42,279 nucleotides of DNA from Puniceicoccaceae bacterium (GCA_007117865.1 SKFT01000041.1:1-42279), one strand, 5' to 3'. Shown: positions 9,867 to 19,343, counted from the stretch's first letter. Program-made: numbers and translations. Notes: generated by a model not told the origin, from the sequence alone.

Positions 9867-11129
9867 ATGAGTGGTTTAGCTAAACATCGGAGTAACATCA
9901 GGCGTATTGTGCATGTGATGCGCCGGTTTGTTCCGGAAAAATGGGGAGGAACAGAAAGCGTGGTATTTCATTTGGCCAGGGAATTCAATCGCCTTGGTAT
10001 TGAAAGCCCGATATACACAACTGCAATGTTTGCAGAACCGGGTCTGGAGGTAATAGACGGAGTTGAAATCCACCGCTTCAAGTATGTTTTGCCCTGGCTT
10101 GGGCTGAGTGATGAGCAACGTCACGCACTTGAGCTTAAGGGTGGCAGTCCATTCTCCTGGCCAATGTTAATGGCGTTGCGCAAGGAACGGAGAGCATCGT
10201 TATTGCACGCCCATGTGCAGCACCGTTTGGGCGGCTCAGTCCGCAATGCAGCAATGAAGCATGGTATCCCTTATGTTGTTTCGATTCATGGCGGTCACCA
10301 CACCTTGCCTCAGCATCAAACTGATAGCATGCTGGAACCCACGCGAGGCAAACTTGAATGGGGACGAGCTATGGGAGCCATACTTCGGGCAAGGCGCACA
10401 CTCGATGATGCGGCGGCCATTTTCTGTGTCGGTGATGACGAATACCAATTGATGCGCGAACAAAGACCGGGACAAAAAGTCCACTACCAACCGAATGGAG
10501 TGGATTTGCCAAGGTTTCGCGATGCCGACGCGCAAGCCTTCTACAACCGTTGTCCGCAATTGCGCGGGAAACGCCTGCTATTATGTGTTTCCCGCGTAGA
10601 CCCTCAAAAAAACCAATTACTATTGATTGAGGCCTTTGCCAAAATACAGTCTCAGCTTCCCGACTACCACATTGTTTTGATTGGAGCCGAAGTGGTCAAA
10701 AGCTACGGCGACAAACTACGCGAGGCAATTGCGCGCACTGGAATGCAAGAGCGGTTGCTGTGGATACCGGGGTTAGCCCCCGATGACCCCGCGCTACCGG
10801 GAGCCTTTCGCGCTGCCGATTGCTTTGTGCTGCCAAGCGTCCACGAACCCTTTGGGATTGTAATACTGGAAGCTTGGGCAGCAGGTTTACCGGTTATTGC
10901 GAGCCGGGTCGGAGGCATCCCGGGATTTACCACTGACGGAGAAAACTGTCTCCACTTTGAATCCGGCAACCCTCATGCACTTGCCGCTTGCATTCTGAAA
11001 CTGGCGAGAGACAGAACGCTAAACGATGGCTTGGCCGACAAGGGATTCAAGCTGGCAGCTGAACGCTACGACTGGCCCGCCGTTGCGAAAAACATATTGG
11101 AACTATACCCAACCCCCGACTCAAAATGA
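9867..11129 (+). CDS. Glycosyltransferase family 4 (GT-B)
   Basis: LLLCVSRVDPQKNQLLLIEAFAKI; VLPSVHEPFGIVILEAWAAGLPVIASRVGGIPGFTTDGENCLHFE. Confidence 0.92.
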   Translation: MSGLAKHRSNIRRIVHVMRRFVPEKWGGTESVVFHLAREFNRLGIESPIYTTAMFAEPGLEVIDGVEIHRFKYVLPWLGLSDEQRHALELKGGSPFSWPMLMALRKERRASLLHAHVQHRLGGSVRNAAMKHGIPYVVSIHGGHHTLPQHQTDSMLEPTRGKLEWGRAMGAILRARRTLDDAAAIFCVGDDEYQLMREQRPGQKVHYQPNGVDLPRFRDADAQAFYNRCPQLRGKRLLLCVSRVDPQKNQLLLIEAFAKIQSQLPDYHIVLIGAEVVKSYGDKLREAIARTGMQERLLWIPGLAPDDPALPGAFRAADCFVLPSVHEPFGIVILEAWAAGLPVIASRVGGIPGFTTDGENCLHFESGNPHALAACILKLARDRTLNDGLADKGFKLAAERYDWPAVAKNILELYPTPDSK

Positions 11130-12004
11130 ATGATTCAGAGCCTCCCCAAAAAAAAGCAACGATTGCGATTATAATGCGCGCCAAGGACGAGATGCCCTAC
11201 GCGAAGTGCGCACTGGCGGCACTTCGCAGTCAGACCCGACGCGATTGGAAGCTTTACGCAATTGACTCGGGATCGATTGATGGCACGCTTGAGGCGATAA
11301 AGGAGTTCCCACCTGATGAGCTGGTGGAGATCGCCCCGCAAGACTACGAACCGGGCCCCGTACTCAACCAAATGGTTGGCATGACAAAAGAGCCGCTTAC
11401 AGTCTTTCTGAACGCTGATGCGATCCCGCTCGACGAACACTGGCTTGCACGACTGATCGCACCCGTGGAAGCAGGTGAAGCGGATGCCACCATGAGTGTG
11501 CAAGTTGCCCGCGCCGATGCCGACTTTATCGTCGCCTACGACTACTCCCGCGCCTACGACCCGAAAAACATTAAAGACGACAATGAGGACTTCTTTTCAG
11601 CTGTTGCCTGTTGCTTCCCGCGTAAACTTTGGGAAAAACATCGGTTCAAGGACAAGGGCTACTCTGAGGACCTTGCCTGGGCACGCGCCTGCCGACGCGA
11701 CGGGGCCCGCTTTAAGCTCGTGACGGAATCACGGGTTGAACATTCGCACAACTTTACCATACCCGGACTGCACCGCAAACGATACCGTCACGGCCGTGCC
11801 TACGTCGACATTTTCAACGCCCGCCCCAGTGCGATTCGCCAAAGTCTCACCTGTGCCAAGGAGATGGTTCGCGACCTCCTGTATGCTATCCGCCGAGGTC
11901 GTCTGGACACCATTCCTTTCAACCTCGCCCACCGCTATACTATCCACCGCGCCCTTTACCTCGGGATGCGCGACGAGTGCCGCGAACGAAGCCTACACCA
12001 ATGA
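11126..12004 (+). CDS. Glycosyltransferase family 2
   Basis: IAIIMRAKDEMPYAKCALAALRSQTRRDWKLYAIDSGSIDGTLEAI; LNADAIPLDEHWLARLI; ATGA overlaps with both neighbours. Confidence 0.9.
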   Translation: MNDSEPPQKKATIAIIMRAKDEMPYAKCALAALRSQTRRDWKLYAIDSGSIDGTLEAIKEFPPDELVEIAPQDYEPGPVLNQMVGMTKEPLTVFLNADAIPLDEHWLARLIAPVEAGEADATMSVQVARADADFIVAYDYSRAYDPKNIKDDNEDFFSAVACCFPRKLWEKHRFKDKGYSEDLAWARACRRDGARFKLVTESRVEHSHNFTIPGLHRKRYRHGRAYVDIFNARPSAIRQSLTCAKEMVRDLLYAIRRGRLDTIPFNLAHRYTIHRALYLGMRDECRERSLHQ

Positions 12005-13197
12005 AAACGTTAGGTCTATATGTGTTTATTGATGCCCTCGGTTGGGAAGTTCTAAAAAAACATCCGGAATTTCTGGCGGACCTGGCACCACATCGAAAAC
12101 CGCTGGAAACCATACTTGGCTACTCCTCTGCCTGTGACCCCTCGATCATTTCTGGACTGACGCCCTCGGAACACAAGCTTTGGTCTTCCTATTACTACCT
12201 GCGTGAAGGCGCGTCACCTTTTGCGTGGACCCGCTGGCTGGGCTTATTACCGGAAAGTCTTAGTGAGCGTGCACGCGTTCGGCACTATCTCTCGAAGCTG
12301 GTCAAAAAAGTCTGCGGCATCAGCGGCTACTTCCAGCTATACAACGTACCCTTTCGCTATCTACCACTCTTTCACTACGCCGAGTGGAAACGGATTTGGG
12401 AAATCAAGCCCGAGGGGCTTCCCGAAGGCAGCACGATTTTCGATCTGATGCATGCCGCCGGATTGTCATGGTATGTCCACGACAGCCGTAAAAAAGATGA
12501 AGGAAAACTGGCTGACCTGCATCAGGCACTAGAAGCTGGTGAGATCAATCTTGCCTACATCAGCCTCGGCAGGCTGGACGCGCTCATGCACGCTGAGGGC
12601 ACCAGTAGTCCGAAGATAGCTGAACTCCTCAAATGGTATGATACCCGTATCCATGAACTCATGACGACTGCCAGTGCCAGCTACGACGATGTGCGGCTGC
12701 ATATATTTACCGACCATGGGATGCACGACATCCACGAGGGTTACGATCTGCAAAGGGATATTGATGCCCTTGGCCTGCGCTTTGGGAAGGATTACATTGC
12801 CTTCTATGACTCCACCATGGGGCGCTTCTGGCCACTCACGGGGACGGCTGAGACGCGTCTGCGCGAAACATTGCTTGAGCATCCCAAGGGTCGCTTACTG
12901 CCTGAGGCGGAGTTGCGAAGACTCGGAGTCTATTTCCCCGATGGCCAATACGGAGACCTTATTTTCCTCATGCACCCCGGCATTCAGATCGCGCCCAGTT
13001 TCATGGGGCGCAAGGCGATTGCAGGAATGCACGGTTTTCACCCGGAAGATAGCGACTCCCGTGCCATGATCTGCGCCAACTACGTGCTGCCAGTTGATTT
13101 GACCTGCATACAGCAAATCTTCGGCCTCATGTGCGCGACCACCGGACTTACGCCTCCGGCAGGACGGGCCGTGCCGCAATCACTTTTTCAACCATGA
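12001..13197 (+). CDS. Alkaline phosphatase superfamily / nucleotide pyrophosphatase-phosphodiesterase-like protein
   Basis: ORF listed from 11977; the ATG at 12001 overlaps the upstream stop (ATGA). Metal-site-like motifs FIDALGW, SACDPSIISGLTPSEH, GRLDALMHAEG, IFTDHGMHD, GMHGFHPED. Confidence 0.78.
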   Translation: MKTLGLYVFIDALGWEVLKKHPEFLADLAPHRKPLETILGYSSACDPSIISGLTPSEHKLWSSYYYLREGASPFAWTRWLGLLPESLSERARVRHYLSKLVKKVCGISGYFQLYNVPFRYLPLFHYAEWKRIWEIKPEGLPEGSTIFDLMHAAGLSWYVHDSRKKDEGKLADLHQALEAGEINLAYISLGRLDALMHAEGTSSPKIAELLKWYDTRIHELMTTASASYDDVRLHIFTDHGMHDIHEGYDLQRDIDALGLRFGKDYIAFYDSTMGRFWPLTGTAETRLRETLLEHPKGRLLPEAELRRLGVYFPDGQYGDLIFLMHPGIQIAPSFMGRKAIAGMHGFHPEDSDSRAMICANYVLPVDLTCIQQIFGLMCATTGLTPPAGRAVPQSLFQP

Positions 13198-14288
13198 AAG
13201 CCCTATACGAATTTCGTGAACTTCCCTCGGACTACGATGACAACTGGGATAGCTTTGTCGAAGCCTCACCTCAGGGAAATGCCTTTCTGCTCAGTCAAAG
13301 CTTACGGACCCTCGCCTCACATGAACACCCGCAAGCCTACCCGCTCCGCGTGGGGGCCTTTAATCGGGAGGGAAATCTGGATGCCGCTTGGGCAGTGCTT
13401 GTGCGCAAGCGCGGTCCCGTTCGCTATGCTACCCAGTTTCCACTTTATTATGCGGGACCACTGCTTTCCGCGGCTGCCTGCGAATCTAAGGAACAAACCC
13501 ACCGAATCGAGCTTTTAGAGGGCCTTGCCAGAGAACTCTGCGAGGGCATTGATATATTGGATACAGAGGCAGCACCTGAGCTTCCGGATGCAAGGGGGCT
13601 AATCTTTGCCGGTTGTAAAATCCATCAGGTTTATACCCATCTGTGGCCGCAGGGAACAGCCGAAGACCTGGCGGGTTGGCCGAATAAGACCAAACGCTAC
13701 GAGATGCGCAAAGCATCCAAACATCATCAGTTCCAAGAGATCCCAATCACCCCCGAGAATCTCGACCTTTTTGATCACCTGCATAATCTTACCTTAATTA
13801 AATTCAAATGGATAGCTCCTGCGCATTGGCGTTCCACCTTACTTGCCAACATGTCCGCGATGGGTAAGGCAGGGTTCTGCCGTCTATATGGCGCAACTTC
13901 AAGCGATACTCCCGATTCGCCCTGCGCCATTGTTAGCATCCTCCTCTCACCCCAGCAGCAAAGATCCTGGCTTTGGCGAGTGGCTTACCATACAGACGAA
14001 CCCGGATTGGTCCCGGCGCTCTACGTCGAGGCGTCCAAAGACTTAAAACAGCGCGGTGGCGCGGGTTGGACACTCAACTTTGGAGGCTCACCACGCCCCT
14101 CGCTGGCCGCCTTCAAAGACCACCTTGGCGGTATCCCCTGCCCTCGCTGGCGAATTACATGGGAGCGTCCCGGAATGAAATCAATACTCTGGAATCTCTC
14201 AACAACGACCAAGGAATACCTTCGAAAAAAAACTTACCGCTTACGGAGTGTAACTACGATTGAGTCAGGATCCAAAATTCAGGAGTAA
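13194..14288 (+). CDS. FemAB/GNAT-like protein (peptidoglycan-bridge/EPS-associated acyltransferase family)
   Basis: ATGA coupling at 13194 (ORF listed from 13131); WDSFVEASPQGNAFLLSQSLRTLASHE; late GGAGWTLNFGGSPRPSLAAFKDHLGG is FemAB-like. Confidence 0.68.
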   Translation: MKALYEFRELPSDYDDNWDSFVEASPQGNAFLLSQSLRTLASHEHPQAYPLRVGAFNREGNLDAAWAVLVRKRGPVRYATQFPLYYAGPLLSAAACESKEQTHRIELLEGLARELCEGIDILDTEAAPELPDARGLIFAGCKIHQVYTHLWPQGTAEDLAGWPNKTKRYEMRKASKHHQFQEIPITPENLDLFDHLHNLTLIKFKWIAPAHWRSTLLANMSAMGKAGFCRLYGATSSDTPDSPCAIVSILLSPQQQRSWLWRVAYHTDEPGLVPALYVEASKDLKQRGGAGWTLNFGGSPRPSLAAFKDHLGGIPCPRWRITWERPGMKSILWNLSTTTKEYLRKKTYRLRSVTTIESGSKIQE

Positions 14289-14471
14289 GGAGTCTTTAAA
14301 AAGCTGAAACGCTAAAAAGCTGAAATACTGAAATGGGTGACGAAGATGGCCTATGGTGAGTGAGTTGAACGGGTGCCATCTTGGCATCGTAGGAACACGA
14401 CAAGCGGCGATGGATATTTCAAATGTCTTCGCTTGATTTTTCATCCCGACTCCTGAATTCTGGCTCCTGAC
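14264..14471. repeat. MITE-like/structured non-coding element bounded by 24-bp imperfect inverted repeats
   Basis: Left arm 14264-14287 GTCAGGATCCAAAATTCAGGAGTA vs reverse complement of right arm 14448-14471 GTCAGGAGCCAGAATTCAGGAGTC: 21/24 identical; internal 16-bp tandem TAAAAAGCTGAAACGC/TAAAAAGCTGAAATAC and internal stem AAGATGGC/GCCATCTT. Confidence 0.6.
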
Positions 14472-14492
14472 CCCTGAGTAGTTGCATAAAAT

Positions 14493-15431
14493 ATGGAAAT
14501 TAAAATTGATTTACCTTTAAGTATTAAAGAAGAAACGCTGATTGACATGCACAGCATTCTCAACGTGTTGAACGTTACCACCTATGAACTGATGCAGATG
14601 CAAACACTCTTCGGTGATGACTACGACATAGAAGAGGCAATCGATGATAACAGTCGGGCAGCAGAGCTATTAAAAGATCCTGACAAAGCCTACGACCTGG
14701 TCAATAATATTGACCAAGTGCTACAAAGGCTTAGGCAAAAAGTGCTGCTTGGTGCGGAAACATGTGGCCTGAGTAATGACCCCAACTTTCTCAAACACCT
14801 TGCCAACCTCGACTCAATATTCAATATAACGGGCATTCGAGCTGCCGAGATCCAAGCACGCCATAAAAACCCGATGGCATGGGTCAAGCACCCGATTGAC
14901 AAACTAACTAAAAATTTCAGCGAAGTATTGCGCGCGATAGAACGTAATAGCCATGGAGGCTATCGTATTGTAAATAACATCGCGGAACATGAGGATGGCA
15001 ATTATTTCGTAAACTTTGAAATTACCAGTTGCCATGGCGACGACATTTACATGCCAGCCGTATTACAGGATGTGGTAAGGGATTTGATTGCAAACGCGAG
15101 AAAATATACTGCTCCCGGAGGAAAAATCATTGCTGGCCTTTCCGAAACCCAAAACGAATTGAGGTTTGTCATATCGGACAATGGAAGCGGTATCCCGCCG
15201 GAGGAAATCGTGGCCGTGGTTCAATACGGCAAGCGAGGTAGCAACATGGCACATCGACCAACCCGAGGTGGCGGCTTTGGTCTGACCAAAGCCTGGTATG
15301 TAACCAAAAAATTTGCGGGTCGCATGTGGATCGAATCCACCGGCGAGGCGGGTAAAGGCTGTTGTATACGCATCGCACTGCCAATACTGGCAGAGGGATT
15401 TCAGGACCAAGGCAACCCTCAACCCGACTGA
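14493..15431 (+). CDS. Soluble histidine-kinase-like HATPase protein
   Basis: N-box DLIANARKYTAPGG, G1 ISDNGSGIPPEE, G2 RGGGFGLTKAWYVTKKFAGRMWIESTGEAGKGCCIRIALP; no TM segment; possible H at IDMHSILNVLN. Confidence 0.82.
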   Translation: MEIKIDLPLSIKEETLIDMHSILNVLNVTTYELMQMQTLFGDDYDIEEAIDDNSRAAELLKDPDKAYDLVNNIDQVLQRLRQKVLLGAETCGLSNDPNFLKHLANLDSIFNITGIRAAEIQARHKNPMAWVKHPIDKLTKNFSEVLRAIERNSHGGYRIVNNIAEHEDGNYFVNFEITSCHGDDIYMPAVLQDVVRDLIANARKYTAPGGKIIAGLSETQNELRFVISDNGSGIPPEEIVAVVQYGKRGSNMAHRPTRGGGFGLTKAWYVTKKFAGRMWIESTGEAGKGCCIRIALPILAEGFQDQGNPQPD

Positions 15432-15438
15432 GCAAGCA

Positions 15439-17034
15439 GTGAATCCAGCGCCTATTGTCATTGCGATTGCCGGACCATCCGGCAGCGGCAAGTCCATGCT
15501 TTCGTCTGGCATACAGGCACTATTGGGTCGCCATCAATGCGTGGTATTGGGCATTGATCATTGCTACAAGGATTGGTCGCATCTACCTGGCGAACAACGC
15601 AACGAGATCAATTTCGATCAGCCACAGGCATTGGACACGGTCAGTATTGTATCCGCCCTTGCCAGGCTAATCGAAGGGCAGTCAATCATTTTCCCGCGAT
15701 ACGATTTTAGCCAACATGCCCGCAGTGAGATCGGTGACATTATCAAACCCGCACCTCTAATCCTGGTAGAGGGCATATTCGCCCTGGCCATACCTGAAAT
15801 ACAGAAATGCTTTACCCAGTCATGGTATGTAAACCTCGATTCCGATACCTGTCTGGAGCGTCGACTCAAACGGGATGTAACTGAGCGCGGAAGAGATGCC
15901 GAAGAAGTGCGGTCACGATTTGAACGTGACGTGCGACCGTCGATTAGGGATTGGGTCGAACCGCAACGTAAATTTGCAGATTCTATTTTTGATGGAAACA
16001 AACCGTGGGAGCGCTTACTGGAAGAGGCAATTGCTCATTTACGAACTTTGCTTAGCGCACAACCCAAAAACTTGATTATCATTGAAGATAATCCACCAAT
16101 GCCGACCGAGCAAAATCTTGCCATAGGTGCTCGGATGGGAATGAAGCTGCTTGATAAAAGATTACTCAAAGAGACTGCACTTCCTAAATCAGGAAGCAAC
16201 CTATGCGAGGACGGCCTTCGCTTGCGTCGGAAGATGCGACGCAATCAATGCCTGCACAATCTGCTTCGTTATACAGGGTTAAGCGCGATTGGCAGGCGTT
16301 TTTCAAAGCAGATTAAATTAGAAAAAAACAGCGTCTTTGTCCGCAATTTGCCAACGGAACTGGATGGCTTCAAAATCCTTCATATCAGCGATTTGCATCC
16401 TGATTTGGGATGCGAATGGCTACCAAGCTTAGTTGAGCTTATATCCGGTGAAGCATACCATCTGGCGGTAATAACCGGCGACTTTCGAAATAATTTTCAG
16501 CCAAACACCCGCCTCAGTATAAAAAAAATCTCCCCCTTATTCGACGCGCTAAAATCACCGGTTTTTGCGGTCTTGGGCAATCATGATCTTATCGAAATGG
16601 TATCGGAGCTGGAAAGCCGTGAAATACGGGTTTTGCTGAATGAAGCAGTGGTATTGCAGCATTCCGGAGCACGTATCTGGTTGGCAGGAGTGGATGATCC
16701 TTATTTTTTTAAAACAGATGTGCTGAATCTGGCTTTGCCAACCGAAGCGGATAGCGAGTATTTGCGTATCCTGCTGGCTCATAGCCCAGGCGTCTATCGT
16801 TCGGCGCTGAAAAACTTTGATCTTCTGCTGGCGGGCCATACCCATGGCGGACAAGTCTGCCTACCCGGTGGGATACCCATTATCCGTAATGGGAACTGCC
16901 CCTCACGCATGCTGGCAGGCGCATGGCAAGAAGGCAATTTGCAGGGATATACCTCCAGAGGCGTAGGGTGCAGTGGCGCATCCATTCGTTTTTTTTGTCC
17001 GCCGGAAGTCACGCTTCATACCCTGAGTAAGTAA
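15439..17034 (+). CDS. Uridine-kinase-like P-loop domain fused to calcineurin-like metallophosphoesterase (YkuE-type)
   Basis: GTG start at 15439, 7 nt after the upstream stop (ORF listed from 15313). P-loop AGPSGSGKS; ILVEGIFAL; RRLKRDVTERGR; then ILHISDLHPDLG, VITGDFR, VLGNHDL, LLAGHTHGGQVCLPGG. Confidence 0.85.
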   Translation: MNPAPIVIAIAGPSGSGKSMLSSGIQALLGRHQCVVLGIDHCYKDWSHLPGEQRNEINFDQPQALDTVSIVSALARLIEGQSIIFPRYDFSQHARSEIGDIIKPAPLILVEGIFALAIPEIQKCFTQSWYVNLDSDTCLERRLKRDVTERGRDAEEVRSRFERDVRPSIRDWVEPQRKFADSIFDGNKPWERLLEEAIAHLRTLLSAQPKNLIIIEDNPPMPTEQNLAIGARMGMKLLDKRLLKETALPKSGSNLCEDGLRLRRKMRRNQCLHNLLRYTGLSAIGRRFSKQIKLEKNSVFVRNLPTELDGFKILHISDLHPDLGCEWLPSLVELISGEAYHLAVITGDFRNNFQPNTRLSIKKISPLFDALKSPVFAVLGNHDLIEMVSELESREIRVLLNEAVVLQHSGARIWLAGVDDPYFFKTDVLNLALPTEADSEYLRILLAHSPGVYRSALKNFDLLLAGHTHGGQVCLPGGIPIIRNGNCPSRMLAGAWQEGNLQGYTSRGVGCSGASIRFFCPPEVTLHTLSK

Positions 17035-17091
17035 GTAAAAACAAGCTGAATTTCATTGCTATAAATGTGTTAAAGAACAAACTAATAACTT

Positions 17092-18252
17092 ATGTCCAAT
17101 ACACACTTTTTTCCACCATGGAATGAGACGGCAAGGCTCACTGGTGAGGATGGAAAAGCTACCCCGGAGTCAAAGGCAGAACCAGAGGCAATTGCGGCGC
17201 TACGCAGCCAATTAAAGTCGTGGCTGCAGTGGCTGAGGCACGAGGCTGAAAACGTTAGTGGGATGCAGGCCTTACTATTGGCGGGTGGCTATGGCCGTGG
17301 CGAGGGAGGGGTTTGGTGGCCCGACCGGGATCAACCCCCGCAACTCTACAACGACATGGAGTTTTATGTGTTCACCCATCATCTTGCAGCCGCCCGGCTA
17401 CAAGAGTGGATACACGAGGGGGAGGCTCGCCTGGGCATTGAAATGGAATTCAAGGTAATGACCCCGAAGGCGTTTGCCTGTGCGACTCCGAGCATGTTTT
17501 ACTACGACTTATTAAAAGGGCACGTATGCGTTGCAGGGGTGCCCGACTGGATTGATACCCTACCTGCCAAACTTTCCGATGCGCAAGCCATCCCAGCGGA
17601 GGAAGCCAGTCGTCTATTGGTAAATCGGGGAATAAGCATCCTGCGCTGTCTGCGCTGGAGCCGTGGAGCCTATGAGCTTGAGGCAGGCTTTTGTGATCGG
17701 ATTGTAGCCAAGCTCAAAATGGCGCTCGGCGATGCTGTGCTATGTATACACGGCCAATACCACTGGTCCTGTCGCGAACGCAATAAGCGTCTTGCACAAG
17801 TAAGGGATACACCGCCTGACTGGGAGGCCATCGTCACTCATCACCAGGAGGGAGTTGCATTCAAGTTCAGCCCCCAAGTGAAGGGATGTCAGGCTGAGGA
17901 ATGGGAGGAGACGCTATCGTATTGGCAACAAATATGGGTGCAAACCTTCCTATGGCTGGAGAGCAAGCGTCTTGGTAGTGTTTTCTCAACTGCCAACGAC
18001 TACGCCCATTACCAAGGCAAGGTTTTCCGATCAGAGCCGATTTGGAAAAATGTGCTACGACAATTGCGCGACCTAAGGCATTCGCCGCGTTTGCCTTTTA
18101 CACTGAGTGAACATCCGCGCTTGCGGGTGTGGCGCGGTCTGCTCGCACTAATGGCGCACGACGAAGCGACTGCAAAATCGCAGTTGGGTGTCGACGCAAA
18201 CAACTCGGAATTGGAAGAGCTCTGCCGACGTGCATGGCAACGCTATCCTTAA
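17092..18252 (+). CDS. Nucleotidyltransferase-fold-like protein, unknown substrate
   Basis: LLLAGGYGRGEGGVW...LYNDMEFYVFTHH resembles the GSxGRGE...DxE/D signature of minimal nucleotidyltransferases. Confidence 0.6.
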   Translation: MSNTHFFPPWNETARLTGEDGKATPESKAEPEAIAALRSQLKSWLQWLRHEAENVSGMQALLLAGGYGRGEGGVWWPDRDQPPQLYNDMEFYVFTHHLAAARLQEWIHEGEARLGIEMEFKVMTPKAFACATPSMFYYDLLKGHVCVAGVPDWIDTLPAKLSDAQAIPAEEASRLLVNRGISILRCLRWSRGAYELEAGFCDRIVAKLKMALGDAVLCIHGQYHWSCRERNKRLAQVRDTPPDWEAIVTHHQEGVAFKFSPQVKGCQAEEWEETLSYWQQIWVQTFLWLESKRLGSVFSTANDYAHYQGKVFRSEPIWKNVLRQLRDLRHSPRLPFTLSEHPRLRVWRGLLALMAHDEATAKSQLGVDANNSELEELCRRAWQRYP

Positions 18253-18272
18253 TCAATCAAACGAAAACAACG

Positions 18273-19343
18273 ATGCATTGGGTTATTGGCATACTAGCAT
18301 GGAATGAAGAATCCTCGATTGCTGCAACATTGCGAAGTCTTGGCGAGCAAACCCTTTTTGCCAAAGCGGCTATGGACTCGGCCAGCGTGGAAGTGATTGT
18401 TGTGCCAAACGGCTGCACCGATCAAACTGCCAATGTAGCGGAGGCGGCACTCGACCGATATATTCGCTGCCATGAAGCAGCCACTGCGCGGGTGGAAAGC
18501 CTGGCGGAAGGCGGCAAGTCCAATGCATGGAATCAATTGATCCACCGTATTGGACCGGAAAATACTGATTATTATTTTCTGATGGATGCCGATATCGAAC
18601 TGCTGACAAGCGATACCCTTGAACGCATGGTTGGCGTCTTACTAAGCAATCCGCACGCACAAATTGCGACAGATACGCCGGTAAAGCATATAGCGAAAAA
18701 AAAGCGCTTAACTCTTACCGAGCGGATTCTCCTCACCGCAGGATCCATGACTCAAACGGCACCGGGGCAACTGACTGGACAACTCTATTGTGCGCGCGGA
18801 CCTGTTTTAAGGTCACTTTTTATTCCCAAAGGCCTGATCGTTGATGATGGATTCATTAAGCAACTCGTTTGCACCGACGGCTACAGTCGAGCCTCAGACC
18901 CGAGCCGGATCGCACGCGCCGAGGGAGCTGCACACCTGTTTGAATGCTATACCCGCTTGCTCGACATCTGGAATCACCAAATAAGGCAAGCGGTGGGTCA
19001 CACGTTATACACCTACTTTACCGGATACATGCGCCGGAAAATGCCTGAACGACCCATTTTCGAAAGCCTAAAGCAAAAATGCCGAGCGGAGCCCGAGTGG
19101 TTTATGCTACATGCTCGAAACGAAATCAAAGCGCGCGGCTTTTGGGTAATGGATCGCGGGTCCTTCTGGGTTAGATGGCGCCGGGCAAAAGCAGCAAAAG
19201 GAATGCGCAAGCTGCGCTTTTTAGCGCTGGCAGCGGCAGCCACCCCGTTTGATGCCGCTATTTTTATCGTTTCCAATCATCGATTAAAAACCGGACGCGT
19301 CAATAGCGTCTGGAAAGATACCAAAACCTCCACCCTGCAATGA
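18273..19343 (+). CDS. Glycosyltransferase family 2-like
   Basis: MHWVIGILAWNEESSIAATLRSLGEQT; VIVVPNGCTDQTANVAEAA; YYFLMDADIELL. Start chosen at ATG 18273 rather than the listed 18129, which overlaps the upstream gene. Confidence 0.88.
   Translation: MHWVIGILAWNEESSIAATLRSLGEQTLFAKAAMDSASVEVIVVPNGCTDQTANVAEAALDRYIRCHEAATARVESLAEGGKSNAWNQLIHRIGPENTDYYFLMDADIELLTSDTLERMVGVLLSNPHAQIATDTPVKHIAKKKRLTLTERILLTAGSMTQTAPGQLTGQLYCARGPVLRSLFIPKGLIVDDGFIKQLVCTDGYSRASDPSRIARAEGAAHLFECYTRLLDIWNHQIRQAVGHTLYTYFTGYMRRKMPERPIFESLKQKCRAEPEWFMLHARNEIKARGFWVMDRGSFWVRWRRAKAAKGMRKLRFLALAAAATPFDAAIFIVSNHRLKTGRVNSVWKDTKTSTLQ

Noticed and set aside
11148-11155. A8 run near the 5' end of the GT2 gene as a programmed frameshift site
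   Set aside because: The gene is intact in frame 0 and no alternative frame product or stimulatory structure is evident; similar A8 runs occur at 14225 and 40793.
15313-15438. N-terminal extension of the kinase-phosphoesterase ORF
   Set aside because: Overlaps the HATPase domain of the upstream gene; the GTG at 15439 immediately precedes the conserved P-loop region.
18129-18272. N-terminal extension of the GT2 ORF
   Set aside because: Overlaps the nucleotidyltransferase-like gene; the ATG at 18273 gives a normal GT2 N-terminus.
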